Origin: Paracoccus albicereus
Lineage (GTDB): Bacteria; Pseudomonadota; Alphaproteobacteria; Rhodobacterales; Rhodobacteraceae
Direction: 5' to 3'
DNA length: 64,000 nucleotides
Assembly (NCBI RefSeq): GCF_024359525.1
Contig: NZ_JAKZEU010000005.1
Location: 124,001-188,000 of the forward strand
Each line of letters starts with the position of its first letter. The first letter of the stretch is position 1. This document shows positions 17,677 through 26,197 of the stretch, piece by piece. The notes under the pieces are model-generated. The model was not told the DNA's origin. It saw only the letters and a program-made list of their open reading frames with translations, and searched no databases. The position numbers were made by a program, and so were the translations under genes.

Positions 17677-19062
17677 ATGGACAACAAGCGTGACGATTCG
17701 GCGGTGCTCGACCGCCTCGATCAGGGCCTGGACGCGGCCCTGGACCGGCTTCTGAACTTCCTGCGGATTCCGTCCATTTCCACCGATCCGGCGCACAAGA
17801 ACGATGTGCGCGACGCGGCCAATTGGCTTTGCGCGGAACTGCAGTCGCTGGGGTTCGAGGCATCGGTCCGCGACACCGCCGGCCACCCGATGGTCGTCGC
17901 AACTTCGCCCCAAGGCGAAGGGCGCCCGCTTCTTTTCTACGGCCATTACGACGTGCAGCCGGTCGATCCGCTGCACCTGTGGAATCGCCCGCCCTTCGAG
18001 CCCGCTCTGGAAGAGGAAAACGGCCGCCGCCTGATCCGCGGCCGCGGCGCCAGCGACGACAAGGGCCAGCTGATGACCTTCGTCGAGGCCTGCCGCGCAT
18101 GGAAGTCGGTCCACGGAAGCCTGCCCGCCAACCTGACCCTGCTGTTCGAGGGTGAGGAGGAATCGGGTTCGCCCTCGCTCGTTCCGTTCCTGACAGAAAA
18201 TCGCGAAGAGCTGTCGGCGAGCCTCGCGCTGATCTGCGATACCGGGCTTTACGCCGATGGCCGGCCCGCGATCACCACGCAGCTGCGGGGCCTCGTCGGG
18301 GAAGAGGTGGTCGTCCGCGCCGCCGACCGCGACCTGCACTCGGGCAGCTTCGGCGGGCTGGCCGCGAACCCGATCATGATCCTGGCCCGCGCGCTTTCCG
18401 CGCTGAAGGACGAGAACGGCCGCGTCACCCTGCCCGGCTTCTACGATGGGGTCGAGGACCTGAGCGACGAATTGTCCCGCGACTGGCAGGCACTGAACTT
18501 CGACGCGTCGGAATTCCTGTCGCGTGTGGGTCTCAGGACACCGATCGGCGAAAAGGGCCGGACGCCGCTGGAAATGGCGTGGAACCAGCCCACGGCGGAA
18601 ATCAACGGTATCGCCGGTGGCTATGCAGGCGACGGGTTCAAGACCGTCCTGCCGGGAGAGGCGCGGGCCAAGGTCAGCTTCCGCCTGACTGGACAGCAGA
18701 ATCCGGAGAAGATCCGCAAAGCCTTCCGCGATCACGTGCAGAGCTTCCTGCCGGAAGATTGCAGCGTCGAGTTCCACGAACATGGCGGCGCGCCGGCCAG
18801 CGTGATGGACACGTCGGACCCCGCCTTTGCCGCTGCCAAGGCCGCGCTCAGCGAGGAATGGGGACGAGAGGCCGCCTATATCGGCGCCGGCGGCTCGATC
18901 CCGATCGCGGGCGATTTCAAGCGTATCCTCGGGATGGATTCGATGCTGATCGGGTTCGGCCGCGACGATGACCGGATCCACTCCCCGAACGAGAAATACG
19001 ACGTCGAGAGCTTCGCCAAGGGCGCGCGCTCCTGGGCGCGCATTCTTGGGGCGCTGCGCTAA
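17677..19062 (+). CDS. M20 family dipeptidase
   Basis: A 461-residue zinc peptidase of the CPG2/carnosinase-like branch of M20. Metal-site stretches: FYGHYDVQPVDP (H90, D92), GRGASDDKGQ (bridging Asp), and LLFEGEEESGSPS (general base Glu, Glu ligand). The C-terminal ligand is in DRIHSPNEKYDV. The dimerisation lid (RDLHSGSFGG) is present. No signal peptide, so it is cytoplasmic. Substrate likely a dipeptide or N-acyl amino acid. Confidence 0.9.
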   Translation: MDNKRDDSAVLDRLDQGLDAALDRLLNFLRIPSISTDPAHKNDVRDAANWLCAELQSLGFEASVRDTAGHPMVVATSPQGEGRPLLFYGHYDVQPVDPLHLWNRPPFEPALEEENGRRLIRGRGASDDKGQLMTFVEACRAWKSVHGSLPANLTLLFEGEEESGSPSLVPFLTENREELSASLALICDTGLYADGRPAITTQLRGLVGEEVVVRAADRDLHSGSFGGLAANPIMILARALSALKDENGRVTLPGFYDGVEDLSDELSRDWQALNFDASEFLSRVGLRTPIGEKGRTPLEMAWNQPTAEINGIAGGYAGDGFKTVLPGEARAKVSFRLTGQQNPEKIRKAFRDHVQSFLPEDCSVEFHEHGGAPASVMDTSDPAFAAAKAALSEEWGREAAYIGAGGSIPIAGDFKRILGMDSMLIGFGRDDDRIHSPNEKYDVESFAKGARSWARILGALR

Positions 19063-19077
19063 TGCGCCGATGACGGC

Positions 19078-19138
19078 GGGGCTCCGCCCCGCTCGTCGCT
19101 GCGCTCCTCGCCCCCCGGGATATTTGCGGACGGATGAA
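19078..19138 (+). repeat. Composite hairpin/GGATATTT-box element, copy B
   Basis: Starts 15 bp after the M20 peptidase stop. Hairpin GGGGC-TCC-GCCCC (19078–19090), a GC-rich spacer, then the box CCCGGGATATTTGCGGACGG at about 19114–19133 followed by ATGAAA. It is oriented with the upstream gene's transcript, as copy A is with glpX. Confidence 0.7.
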
Positions 19139-19146
19139 ACGCACAC

Positions 19147-19222
19147 GCGCGCCCGTCCACAATTGGGCCGGGCGCGCGGCGTCTTCCGTCACGGTCATCG
19201 GCGTCCCCGCCTGTACCGTGAC
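19147..19222. repeat. Two inverted repeats between convergent genes
   Basis: A 9-bp perfect stem GCGCGCCCG / CGGGCGCGC (19147–19155 and 19169–19177) is followed by an 8-bp stem GTCACGGT / ACCGTGAC (19188–19195 and 19215–19222). They sit between element copies B and C in the gap between the M20 gene and the convergent SLT gene. They may be a bidirectional termination region; no clean T-run follows either stem. Confidence 0.45.
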
Positions 19223-19260
19223 AACATCCTGTCCGATTCGGGTTGAGAAAGCCTTAAGCG

Positions 19261-19323
19261 CTCATCCGTCCGGAAATATCCTGGGGGTAAGGCCCGGCAT
19301 GGGGCCGAGGGGGCAACGCCCCC
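19261..19323 (-). repeat. Composite hairpin/GGATATTT-box element, copy C
   Basis: On the minus strand, eight bases after the SLT gene stop: hairpin GGGGGC-GTT-GCCCCC (19309–19323), second hairpin GGCCC/GGGCC (19291–19306), then CCCCCAGGATATTTCCGGAC and GGATGAG ending at 19261. Same order of parts as copy A. Confidence 0.7.
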
Positions 19324-19330
19324 TGCCCGT

Positions 19331-19993
19331 TCACGCCTTAGGCGAGCAATAGCTCTGCTGCTTGGTCCATGCTGCGATGTCCGCGCGTTTCGATGCGCTG
19401 CGCATAGGCGCCCAGTCGCGTGCGACCCCGCGCCAGCCGCCCTTGCCGCCCGCGACCGCGTTGTCGCGGCCGACCTGCTTGGACATGATCCGGACCGCGC
19501 AGGCCATGTTGTCGGCGCCGTTCATCATCTCGCCCGAGCAGCCATAGCTGCGCCAGGTCGCAGGCGAGATCTGCATCAAGCCCAGCCATTTGCCGCCGCC
19601 GCCGCTGGCCTTGGGGTTGTAGGTACTTTCATGCTTGGCCACAGCCGACAGCAGGCCGGCCCAGAACGCCTTGCGTCCGTTCTCGCCACGCGCGGCATAG
19701 CCGGGGCAATAGACGCCGATATCCGACGGCACGTTCGACACCATCTGAACGCCGTGACGGTCCAGCGCCTGCAGCGTCGCCTGCGTCCACGCGTCCGATC
19801 CGGCCTTGTTGCCCCACCGCATCGCGACGGCGGGGGCCGCGGCCGGTACATCGGCTTCGGGGCGCTTCACATCGCGGCTGACCAGCATGTTCATGCCGCC
19901 CTGATCCTGCATCGTCGCGTCGCATCCCGCGACGGCCAGGGCGAGACATGTGGCGAGGACGAGGCGGGGCGCGGGGCGGCGTAGGCGGGTCAT
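19331..19993 (-). CDS. Lytic transglycosylase SLT-domain lipoprotein
   Basis: A 220-residue lipoprotein: signal peptide with lipobox VAGC (C24), then an SLT domain. The catalytic Glu is in KHESTYNPKASGGGG (E122), followed by GLMQISPATWRSYGC, the typical GLMQ motif. It would cleave the MurNAc–GlcNAc bond in the periplasm, releasing anhydro-muropeptides. It is convergent with the M20 peptidase and divergent from gatB. Confidence 0.88.
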   Translation of the reverse strand: MTRLRRPAPRLVLATCLALAVAGCDATMQDQGGMNMLVSRDVKRPEADVPAAAPAVAMRWGNKAGSDAWTQATLQALDRHGVQMVSNVPSDIGVYCPGYAARGENGRKAFWAGLLSAVAKHESTYNPKASGGGGKWLGLMQISPATWRSYGCSGEMMNGADNMACAVRIMSKQVGRDNAVAGGKGGWRGVARDWAPMRSASKRADIAAWTKQQSYCSPKA

Positions 19994-20204
19994 GGACGCT
20001 CGAAGATCTGTTGCTCTTCGGGTTCGTTAGCCTGCCGATGGCCTTGCGCAAACGCTCAAGTCCCTCGCATTTCGGTGAATAGGCCTGCATCGGCAAGGAC
20101 TTGCCGAAAGCCGTCCGCGACCGGCAAGGGATCGCCGCGCCGTCGCGCCCTTGCCGCATCCGCGGCCCTGCCGTAAAACCCGCCCGAACGAATACGAGGC
20201 CGCC

Positions 20205-21719
20205 ATGCTGGATCATCTGTCCTATACCGCCCCCGAACCCAAGGTCATCGCCGGCGCGAAGGGGGATTGGGAGCTGGTCATCGGTCTGGAAGTCCACGCC
20301 CAGGTCGCCAGCAACGCCAAGCTGTTTTCCGGTGCCTCGACCGGTTTCGGGGCAGAACCGAACAGCCATGTGGCCTTCGTCGATGCGGCGATGCCGGGGA
20401 TGCTGCCGGTCATCAACGAATTCTGCGTGGCGCAGGCGGTGCGCACCGGGCTCGGCCTTAAGGCTGCGATTAACCTGCGCAGCGCCTTCGACCGCAAGAA
20501 CTATTTCTACCCGGACCTGCCGCAGGGCTACCAGATCAGCCAGCTCTACCACCCCATCGTGGGCGAGGGTGAGGTGATCGTGGACATGGGTCCCGGCGTC
20601 GCCCGCCGCGTCCGGATCGAACGGATCCACTTGGAACAGGACGCCGGCAAGTCGATCCACGACATGGACCCGAACATGTCCTTCGTGGACCTCAACCGCA
20701 CCGGCGTCGCGCTGATGGAGATCGTCAGCCGCCCCGACATCCGCGGCCCCGAGGAAGCGGCGGCCTATGTCGCGAAACTCCGCCAGATCATGCGCTATCT
20801 CGGCACCTGCGATGGCAACATGCAGAACGGCAACCTGCGCGCGGACGTCAACGTCTCGGTCTGTCAGCCCGGCGCCTACGAGCGCTATCAGGAGACCGGC
20901 GATTTCGGCCATCTCGGCACACGCTGCGAGATCAAGAACATGAACTCGATGCGCTTCATCCAGGCCGCGATCGAGCATGAGGCACGCCGCCAGATCGCCA
21001 TCATCGAGGATGGCGGCCAGATCGTGCAGGAAACCCGCCTCTACGATCCGGACAAGGGCGAGACCCGCTCGATGCGGTCCAAGGAAGAGGCGCACGATTA
21101 CCGCTACTTCCCCGATCCCGACCTGCTGCCCTTGGAAATCGAGCAGGCCTGGGTCGATGGAATCGGCGCCGGGATGCCGGAACTGCCGGACGAAAAGAAG
21201 GCCCGCTTCGTGAAGGAACTCGGCCTGTCGGAATACGATGCCGGCGTGCTGACCGCGGAAGTCGAGAACGCCGATTATTTCGAAGCCGTGGCGCAGGGCC
21301 GCGACGGCAAGCAGGCCGCGAACTGGGTCATCAACGAGCTTTTCGGTCGGCTGAACAAGGAAGGGCTCAGCGTCGAGACCTCACCCGTCTCGGCTGCGCA
21401 GCTGGGCGGCGTGATCGACCTGATCGCATCGGGCGCGATTTCCGGCAAGATCGCCAAGGACCTGTTCGAGATCCTGTGGACCGAAGGCGGCGATCCGGCC
21501 GAGATCGTGGAATCGCGCGGCATGAAGCAGGTGACCGATACCGGCGCCATCGAAGCCGAGGTCGATCGCATCATCGCCGAGAATCCCGCGCAGGTCGAAA
21601 AGGCCAAGCAGAACCCCAAGCTCGCGGGCTGGTTCGTCGGTCAGGTCCTGAAAGCCACCGGCGGCAAGGCCAATCCGGCCGTGGTCAACGAACTCGTTGC
21701 CCGCAAGCTCGGCGGCTGA
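20205..21719 (+). CDS. gatB: Asp-tRNA(Asn)/Glu-tRNA(Gln) amidotransferase subunit B
   Basis: A 504-residue GatB subunit of the GatCAB complex, which converts misacylated Glu-tRNA(Gln) or Asp-tRNA(Asn). Signatures: [34 protein letters not shown] (named for the [11 protein letters not shown] core), [19 protein letters not shown], and the C-terminal YqeY-like tail with [22 protein letters not shown]. The ATG at 20205 was chosen because GAGG precedes it and [15 protein letters not shown] is the usual start. gatA and gatC are not in this window. Confidence 0.97.
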   Translation: MLDHLSYTAPEPKVIAGAKGDWELVIGLEVHAQVASNAKLFSGASTGFGAEPNSHVAFVDAAMPGMLPVINEFCVAQAVRTGLGLKAAINLRSAFDRKNYFYPDLPQGYQISQLYHPIVGEGEVIVDMGPGVARRVRIERIHLEQDAGKSIHDMDPNMSFVDLNRTGVALMEIVSRPDIRGPEEAAAYVAKLRQIMRYLGTCDGNMQNGNLRADVNVSVCQPGAYERYQETGDFGHLGTRCEIKNMNSMRFIQAAIEHEARRQIAIIEDGGQIVQETRLYDPDKGETRSMRSKEEAHDYRYFPDPDLLPLEIEQAWVDGIGAGMPELPDEKKARFVKELGLSEYDAGVLTAEVENADYFEAVAQGRDGKQAANWVINELFGRLNKEGLSVETSPVSAAQLGGVIDLIASGAISGKIAKDLFEILWTEGGDPAEIVESRGMKQVTDTGAIEAEVDRIIAENPAQVEKAKQNPKLAGWFVGQVLKATGGKANPAVVNELVARKLGG

Positions 21720-21895
21720 ACCGCCCGGCCGGTTTTCGCCGACCCCTCCCTCACGCGGATAACGGCGCCACTTCAGGCGCTTGGCGGCGCATGCCGTTCT
21801 GCTGCGTCCGTCCCAGCCGAAGGACCAACAAATGATGATGGAACATCGGCCCATTCGGGACATTGGCTTCGCACACGCAATCGGAGGAGTTGCAA

Positions 21896-22678
21896 ATGAC
21901 CTTCAAGATGAAACTCGCCACGATGACCGCAATCTGTGCCCTGCCCGCCGGCATGGCGATGGCGCAAAGCGCCGACAGCAGCACCGGCGCCGGCATGGCC
22001 GGGATGGACCCCGCCAGCATGACCTGCGCCGACGTGACCAGCATGGACAGCGAAAGCATGCACGGCGTTCTCTACTACGTCGCAGGCTACAAGGCGGGTG
22101 AGGAAGCCGGCATGGCGATGAGCGGCGGCGGTTCGGGCGAGTCCACCGCCAGCGGCGGCACCGCGGCCGAGGTCGGCGTCGAAGAGCCGATGGACACCGC
22201 GGCCGAAGGTTCGGGCGAGGCATCGACTGATGCCGGCTCGACCGACATGGCGGCGTCCACCGATGCCACCGCTGGCGCCGATGCCGGCGCATCGACCGAC
22301 ACGGCGGCCGCTGACGCAGGAACGGATGCGACCGCGGCCTCGGACGGCAGCATGGACACCGCGGCCGACAGCGCCTCGACCGACGCCGCCACCACCGACA
22401 TGGCAAGCGACAGCGCCTCGACGGATGCGGCAAGCTCCGACACCGCCGCATCGAGCGACATGGCCGCGACCGGCAGCGATCCTGCCTCTGCCGATGCCAC
22501 ATCGACCGACGCCGCATCGACGGACATGGCGTCCTCGGACAGCGCGTCGGGCGACAGCGCCTCGGGCAGCATGGACGCGTCCGGAATGCTGGGCTTCTCG
22601 GCCGAGGATGTCGCGTCGGCCTGCAGCAGCAGCCCCTACATGACGCTCAGCGACGCGATCGATCAGGCCAGCATGTAA
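21896..22678 (+). CDS. Secreted HdeA-like protein interrupted by a long Ser/Ala/Asp/Thr-rich insert
   Basis: A 260-residue protein with a clear signal peptide (cleavage near MAMAQS) and an excellent ribosome-binding site (GGAGGAG, 6 bp spacing). Residues about 40–72 (MTCADVTSMDSESMHGVLYY) and the last ~30 (SAEDVASACSSSPYMTLSDA) look like the two halves of an HdeA/HdeB acid-chaperone fold, with C44 and C243 in the positions of the family's disulfide pair. Between them lie about 150 residues of Ser/Ala/Asp/Thr/Met-rich low-complexity sequence with no family assignment. The HdeA link is my inference from pattern. An intrinsic terminator follows 26 bp after the stop. Confidence 0.65.
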   Translation: MTFKMKLATMTAICALPAGMAMAQSADSSTGAGMAGMDPASMTCADVTSMDSESMHGVLYYVAGYKAGEEAGMAMSGGGSGESTASGGTAAEVGVEEPMDTAAEGSGEASTDAGSTDMAASTDATAGADAGASTDTAAADAGTDATAASDGSMDTAADSASTDAATTDMASDSASTDAASSDTAASSDMAATGSDPASADATSTDAASTDMASSDSASGDSASGSMDASGMLGFSAEDVASACSSSPYMTLSDAIDQASM

Positions 22679-22700
22679 GCCTGGCCATCGACGGCAGATC

Positions 22701-22730
22701 AAAGGCGGCGGGTCAAACCGCCGCCTTTTT
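22701..22730 (+). terminator. Intrinsic terminator after the HdeA-like gene
   Basis: Perfect 8-bp stem GGCGGCGG (22704–22711) / CCGCCGCC (22718–22725), 6-base loop, preceded by AAA and followed by TTTTT. It also serves the convergent cell-wall hydrolase gene ending at 22743. Confidence 0.9.
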
Positions 22731-22742
22731 CATGTCGTGCCC

Positions 22743-23243
22743 CTAGCGGCCCCTGATCCCGTCGATCGGTGGCAGCGGCGCGCGTTGCCGCACCAGATGG
22801 CTTTTCCGCTTCTCGTAGAAGGCATTGCCGCCCGCGGTCAGCACGTAATGCATGTTGTCATAGCCAAACCGATAGCCATGCGTATGGAAGAACATCGCAT
22901 TGCCGATCCCCGGCGCACGCTCGCCGCGCATGACGGACACCGCTGCCGAATGGACGTCCGGCAAGGCCCGCATCTCGCGCCGCAGGACACCCGGCGCGAA
23001 CTGGTTCTTCTGCCCCACCACACCGCAGATCGAGTTCGGAAACTGATCCGACCGGACACGGTTCATCACCACATTGCCGACGGCGATCATGCCCACGCGA
23101 CTTGACCGGTTTGCTTCGAAGTAGATGGCACGCTGCATGCAATCCAGTTCGCGATTGCCGCCGCCACCTCGTGAGCAGCCGATCAGCGTCGCGCCGATCA
23201 GCGCCAGCGCGACCGCGCCGCGCAAACTTGTTCGAAAGTCCAT
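22743..23243 (-). CDS. SleB-like cell wall hydrolase lipoprotein
   Basis: A 166-residue lipoprotein: a short signal with lipobox LIGC (C23), then a Hydrolase_2 (SleB/CwlJ) domain. Catalytic Glu is likely E43 in RAIYFEANRSS; AVGNVVMNRVRS, QKNQFAPGV and FFHTHGYRFGY are characteristic. It would act on peptidoglycan glycan strands in the periplasm. The ATG at 23243 was chosen because it opens a proper lipoprotein signal peptide; an upstream in-frame start adds non-conserved sequence. Confidence 0.85.
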   Translation of the reverse strand: MDFRTSLRGAVALALIGATLIGCSRGGGGNRELDCMQRAIYFEANRSSRVGMIAVGNVVMNRVRSDQFPNSICGVVGQKNQFAPGVLRREMRALPDVHSAAVSVMRGERAPGIGNAMFFHTHGYRFGYDNMHYVLTAGGNAFYEKRKSHLVRQRAPLPPIDGIRGR

Positions 23244-23331
23244 GCCTGTCCCGTCATTCTGCCGGATTTTTGCCGATTGTGCGCCAGAGACCGGCGACAG
23301 CACAATGGAAAACGCGGCGCGACGACCGGCT

Positions 23332-23796
23332 CTATCGTGGCTCGCGCCCCAGATGGGCACGAATCTGCCGCAATTGCAGCTGCAGCGCGCGCAGCGTCTC
23401 GTGGCTCTGGCCGGTGGCCGCCACGGTGCAGGCGGGCAGATCGGCCAGCGTGGTCTGCAGCGCCTTGCCCTTGGTGGTCAGCTTCAGCATCACCTGCCGC
23501 TCATCGACCGAGGACCGTTCCCGCACCAGCAGGCCCGCTGCCTCCATCCGCTTGACCAGCGGGGTCAGCGTGTTGGACTTCAGGCTTAGCGCGGCCCCGA
23601 TCTCGCCCAGACTCTGGCCATCGCGTTCCCATAGCAGGGTCAGCACCAGGTAGTTGGGATAGGTCAGCCCGTGCGGCTCCAGCCAGACCGAGTAGAATCG
23701 GGCAAAAGCCAGATTCGTCGCGTAGATGTCGAAGCAGATCTTGGCGTCCAGGCTGTCACTTCCAGCGCGCGCCATGTCAGATCGATCATCACTCAT
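23332..23796 (-). CDS. MarR-family regulator, OhrR-like
   Basis: A 154-residue winged-helix regulator. LTYPNYLVLTLLWERDGQS and LSLKSNTLTPLVKRMEAAGL are the classic OhrR/MarR core, followed by the wing RERSSVDERQVMLKLT. C21 in KICFDIYATN sits where OhrR has its peroxide-sensing cysteine. That suggests sensing of organic hydroperoxide or hypochlorite-like oxidants. No ohr peroxidase gene lies next to it; the neighbour is ggt. The start at MSDDRS is one of several possible; a later in-frame Met (codon 8) would also keep C21. Confidence 0.82.
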   Translation of the reverse strand: MSDDRSDMARAGSDSLDAKICFDIYATNLAFARFYSVWLEPHGLTYPNYLVLTLLWERDGQSLGEIGAALSLKSNTLTPLVKRMEAAGLLVRERSSVDERQVMLKLTTKGKALQTTLADLPACTVAATGQSHETLRALQLQLRQIRAHLGREPR

Positions 23797-23904
23797 TCTT
23801 GCCCCATCGCTGCCTGTCGCGCATTCGCCGTCCCCTTTCGCATTTCCGCGACATCGATGTAAAAGGCATATTTTATCGGCTACGATTGGATCGCCCACGA
23901 TAAT

Positions 23905-23938
23905 AGTGCGGCATCCTTAAATCATTGGATACCGCACT
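23905..23938. repeat. 12-bp near-perfect inverted repeat between ggt and the OhrR-like gene
   Basis: AGTGCGGCATCC (23905–23916) and GGATACCGCACT (23927–23938) pair with a single mismatch around a 10-base loop. It lies downstream of ggt and 109 bp upstream of the regulator start. No T-run follows on the minus strand, so it could be an operator or a structured 5' leader rather than a terminator. An AT-rich tract (23941–23967) adjoins it. Confidence 0.5.
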
Positions 23939-23996
23939 CTTTCGAAATATAAAATTTTAATTTCGGACGGCACCTGACGGCGCCGCCCGACAGCGC

Positions 23997-25805
23997 TCAT
24001 TCGCCCAAGGCGATGCCTTCGCGGCGGGGATCGGCGCCGCCTTCCAGACCGTCCGGGGTGATCGCGATGCCATGCAGACCGGAATTCAGCTCGGTCTCGC
24101 TCACCTCGAACCCGATATCGGTCAGCGCCTGCACCATCTCGACCGCGCCGGTCCCTTCCTCGACATCCATCGTTCCGAAGCGGTTCACCACGTTGGGAAG
24201 GCCGATCGCCTGCTGGACGTCCAGACCCCAGTCCAGATAACCGATCACCGCCTTTGCGACATAGCCGATGATGCGGCTGCCGCCCGGGCTGCCGATGACC
24301 AGGACCGGCTTGTCGTCCTTCATCACGATCGTGGGCGCCATGGACGACCGGGGCCGCTTGCCCGGCTCGACGCGGTTCGCGATCGGGTAGCCTGCCTCGT
24401 CATGGGTCTCGAAGCTGAAATCGGTCAGCTCGTTGTTCAGCAGGAAGCCGTTGGTCATGATCCGCGACCCGAAGCCGCTTTCGATCGTCGTCGTCATCGA
24501 CAACGCATTGCCGTCACCGTCAACGATCGAGATATGCGAGGTCGAGGGGAACTCGATCGCGTCGTCCTGCCCCCACAGCATCGCATGGCTCCAGCCCGGC
24601 GATCCGGCGCTGACCTCGGGCAGGCTGTCGTCGCCCGACAGAAGCTGGCCGCGTTCCTCCAGATAGGCCGGATCGACCAGCCCTTCGGTCGGCATCGGGA
24701 CGAAGTCGCTGTCGGCCATGTAGCGGCCCCGGTCGGCGAAGGCCAAGCGCGACGCATCGCCGATCAGCCGCCACGCATCGGGGCTGTCCTGTCCCAGCGC
24801 CGCCAGATCGTAGCCGCCCAGCATCCCCAGGATCTGTCCCACCGTCAGCGCGCCTGAGGACGGCGGGCCCATCCCGCAGACGTCGTGCTCGCGATATTCG
24901 ACGCAGACCGGCGGACGTTCGACGACCCGATAGCGCGCCAGATCCTCGACCGTCATCACGCCGGGATTCCAGTCGGCACCCTTGATCGCGGCGACGATGT
25001 CAGACGCGATTTCGCCGGTATAGAAGGCCTTCGACCCCTGGGCCGCAAGCTGGCGCAGCACCTCGGCATATTCGGGATTGGTGATCGTCGCGCCTGCAGC
25101 GACCGCGGCACCGTCGGGGAAGAAGTATTCGGTCACGGCCGGATCGCGCTGCAGGGCCTCGCCCTCGCCCGCGACCAGTTCGGCCAGACGCGGACTGACC
25201 GCGAAACCGTCCTCGGCAAGGCGGATGCCCGCATCGAACAGGCCCGCCCAGTTCGACTTGCCCCAGCGCCGGTGCGCCTCTTCCAGCAGCGCGGGTGTGC
25301 CCGGCACCCCGACCGATCGGCCGCCGACCACCGCATCGTCGAATTCCATCGTGGTGCCGTCGTCGTTCAGGAACAGCTTCGGCGTCGCCGCGGCCGGCGC
25401 CATTTCGCGCGCGTCCAGCGTCGTCATCTCGCCCGAGGCCGCGTCGTACCACACCAGGAACGCCCCGCCGCCCAGGCCCGAGCTTTGCGGCTCGACCAGA
25501 CCCAGCACGGTCTGGACCGCGACCATGGCGTCAGCGGCGCTGCCACCGGCGCGCAGCACCTCGGCCCCCGCTTCCACTGCCTGCGGATTCGCCGCCGTCA
25601 CCATCCAGTTCTCGGCCGCGACCGGCTGGCCCGCCATCTTCGCGGCCATCGCGTCCCGGCCGGCCTCGCTCAGGCCCTCGAACGCGTCGGTCTGTGCCCC
25701 GGCCTCGGTGGCGGCTTCCGGCGCCACGGCGTCGGTCGCCTGCTGCGCCCCTGCCGCCGTTCCCGACAGCAGCAAAGCCAGCATCACGGATTGTCCCGCT
25801 TTCAT
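23997..25805 (-). CDS. ggt: Gamma-glutamyltransferase
   Basis: A 602-residue periplasmic proenzyme: signal peptide (MKAGQSVMLALLLSGTAAGA), then the large-subunit domain, and self-cleavage before T422 in STSHISIVDGDGNALSMTTT, the conserved TxH nucleophile of the small subunit. GSPGGSRI near the C-terminus forms the oxyanion region. It hydrolyses or transpeptidates glutathione and gamma-glutamyl compounds. The start at 25805 has GGGGAG ahead of it and opens the signal peptide. The promoter side carries the 11-bp repeats at 26006. Confidence 0.95.
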   Translation of the reverse strand: MKAGQSVMLALLLSGTAAGAQQATDAVAPEAATEAGAQTDAFEGLSEAGRDAMAAKMAGQPVAAENWMVTAANPQAVEAGAEVLRAGGSAADAMVAVQTVLGLVEPQSSGLGGGAFLVWYDAASGEMTTLDAREMAPAAATPKLFLNDDGTTMEFDDAVVGGRSVGVPGTPALLEEAHRRWGKSNWAGLFDAGIRLAEDGFAVSPRLAELVAGEGEALQRDPAVTEYFFPDGAAVAAGATITNPEYAEVLRQLAAQGSKAFYTGEIASDIVAAIKGADWNPGVMTVEDLARYRVVERPPVCVEYREHDVCGMGPPSSGALTVGQILGMLGGYDLAALGQDSPDAWRLIGDASRLAFADRGRYMADSDFVPMPTEGLVDPAYLEERGQLLSGDDSLPEVSAGSPGWSHAMLWGQDDAIEFPSTSHISIVDGDGNALSMTTTIESGFGSRIMTNGFLLNNELTDFSFETHDEAGYPIANRVEPGKRPRSSMAPTIVMKDDKPVLVIGSPGGSRIIGYVAKAVIGYLDWGLDVQQAIGLPNVVNRFGTMDVEEGTGAVEMVQALTDIGFEVSETELNSGLHGIAITPDGLEGGADPRREGIALGE

Positions 25806-25921
25806 CGTTCCACTCCCCGTTTCGATTGATCCGGTCAGTCTGAACCTCGCAACCGACACGTGCAAGCGTGGCCAGTGGCGGCACGCAACGGCCAGCGAGG
25901 CGTGGGATGCGGGTCAACCCT

Positions 25922-25972
25922 CTCATCCGTCAGGCAAATATCCCCGCCGGAGGCATTCCGGCACAGCCGGAA
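25922..25972 (-). repeat. Composite hairpin/GGATATTT-box element, copy D
   Basis: Minus strand: hairpin TTCCGGC-TGT-GCCGGAA (25956–25972), then GCCTCCGGCGGGGATATTTG and CCTGACGGATGAGA ending at 25922. It lies 117 bp upstream of the ggt start, so unlike copies A–C it is not directly behind a gene stop. Confidence 0.65.
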
Positions 25973-26005
25973 ACCTTAACAATGTCCGAACCGCACGTCC
26001 GCAGC

Positions 26006-26060
26006 CTGTGTACAGGTTGTGTACAGCCTGTGTACGCGCGGTGTACACACTGTGACCCAT
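26006..26060. repeat. Helically phased 11-bp direct repeats (GTGTAC core)
   Basis: The core GTGTAC occurs at 26008, 26019, 26030 and 26041, exactly 11 bp apart, with a decayed fifth unit at 26052 (GTGACC). Units read CTGTGTACAGG, TTGTGTACAGC, CTGTGTACGCG, CGGTGTACACA. An 11-bp period puts all copies on one face of the helix, as expected for cooperative protein binding. The period is not a multiple of three, so it is a DNA-level, not a protein-level, repeat. Confidence 0.85.
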
Positions 26061-26197
26061 CAGACCCAGCAAACGCTGGGCCTTTCGCACTCCAAGGTGT
26101 TGCGCTGTTGCGCACCACCGTACGCTGCCGTTGCACGCGCTTTTCTTAACGCCTGATCTGGACTATCACGAGCGCGACCCGAAGGCAGGACCGTCCC

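Larger units (their letters stand above)
25806..26197. other. 392-bp intergenic region with two distinct repeat structures
   Basis: The gap between divergent ggt and the DUF4177 gene. It contains element copy D (25922–25972), a four- to five-fold 11-bp GTGTAC repeat (26006–26060), and a small hairpin CCCAGC-AAAC-GCTGGG (26065–26080). No gene is convincing in it. Confidence 0.7.

Noticed and set aside
26065..26088. Terminator at CCCAGC-AAAC-GCTGGG
   Set aside because: Stem is only 6 bp, followed by CCTTTCG without a proper T-run, and no gene ends just upstream on the plus strand.
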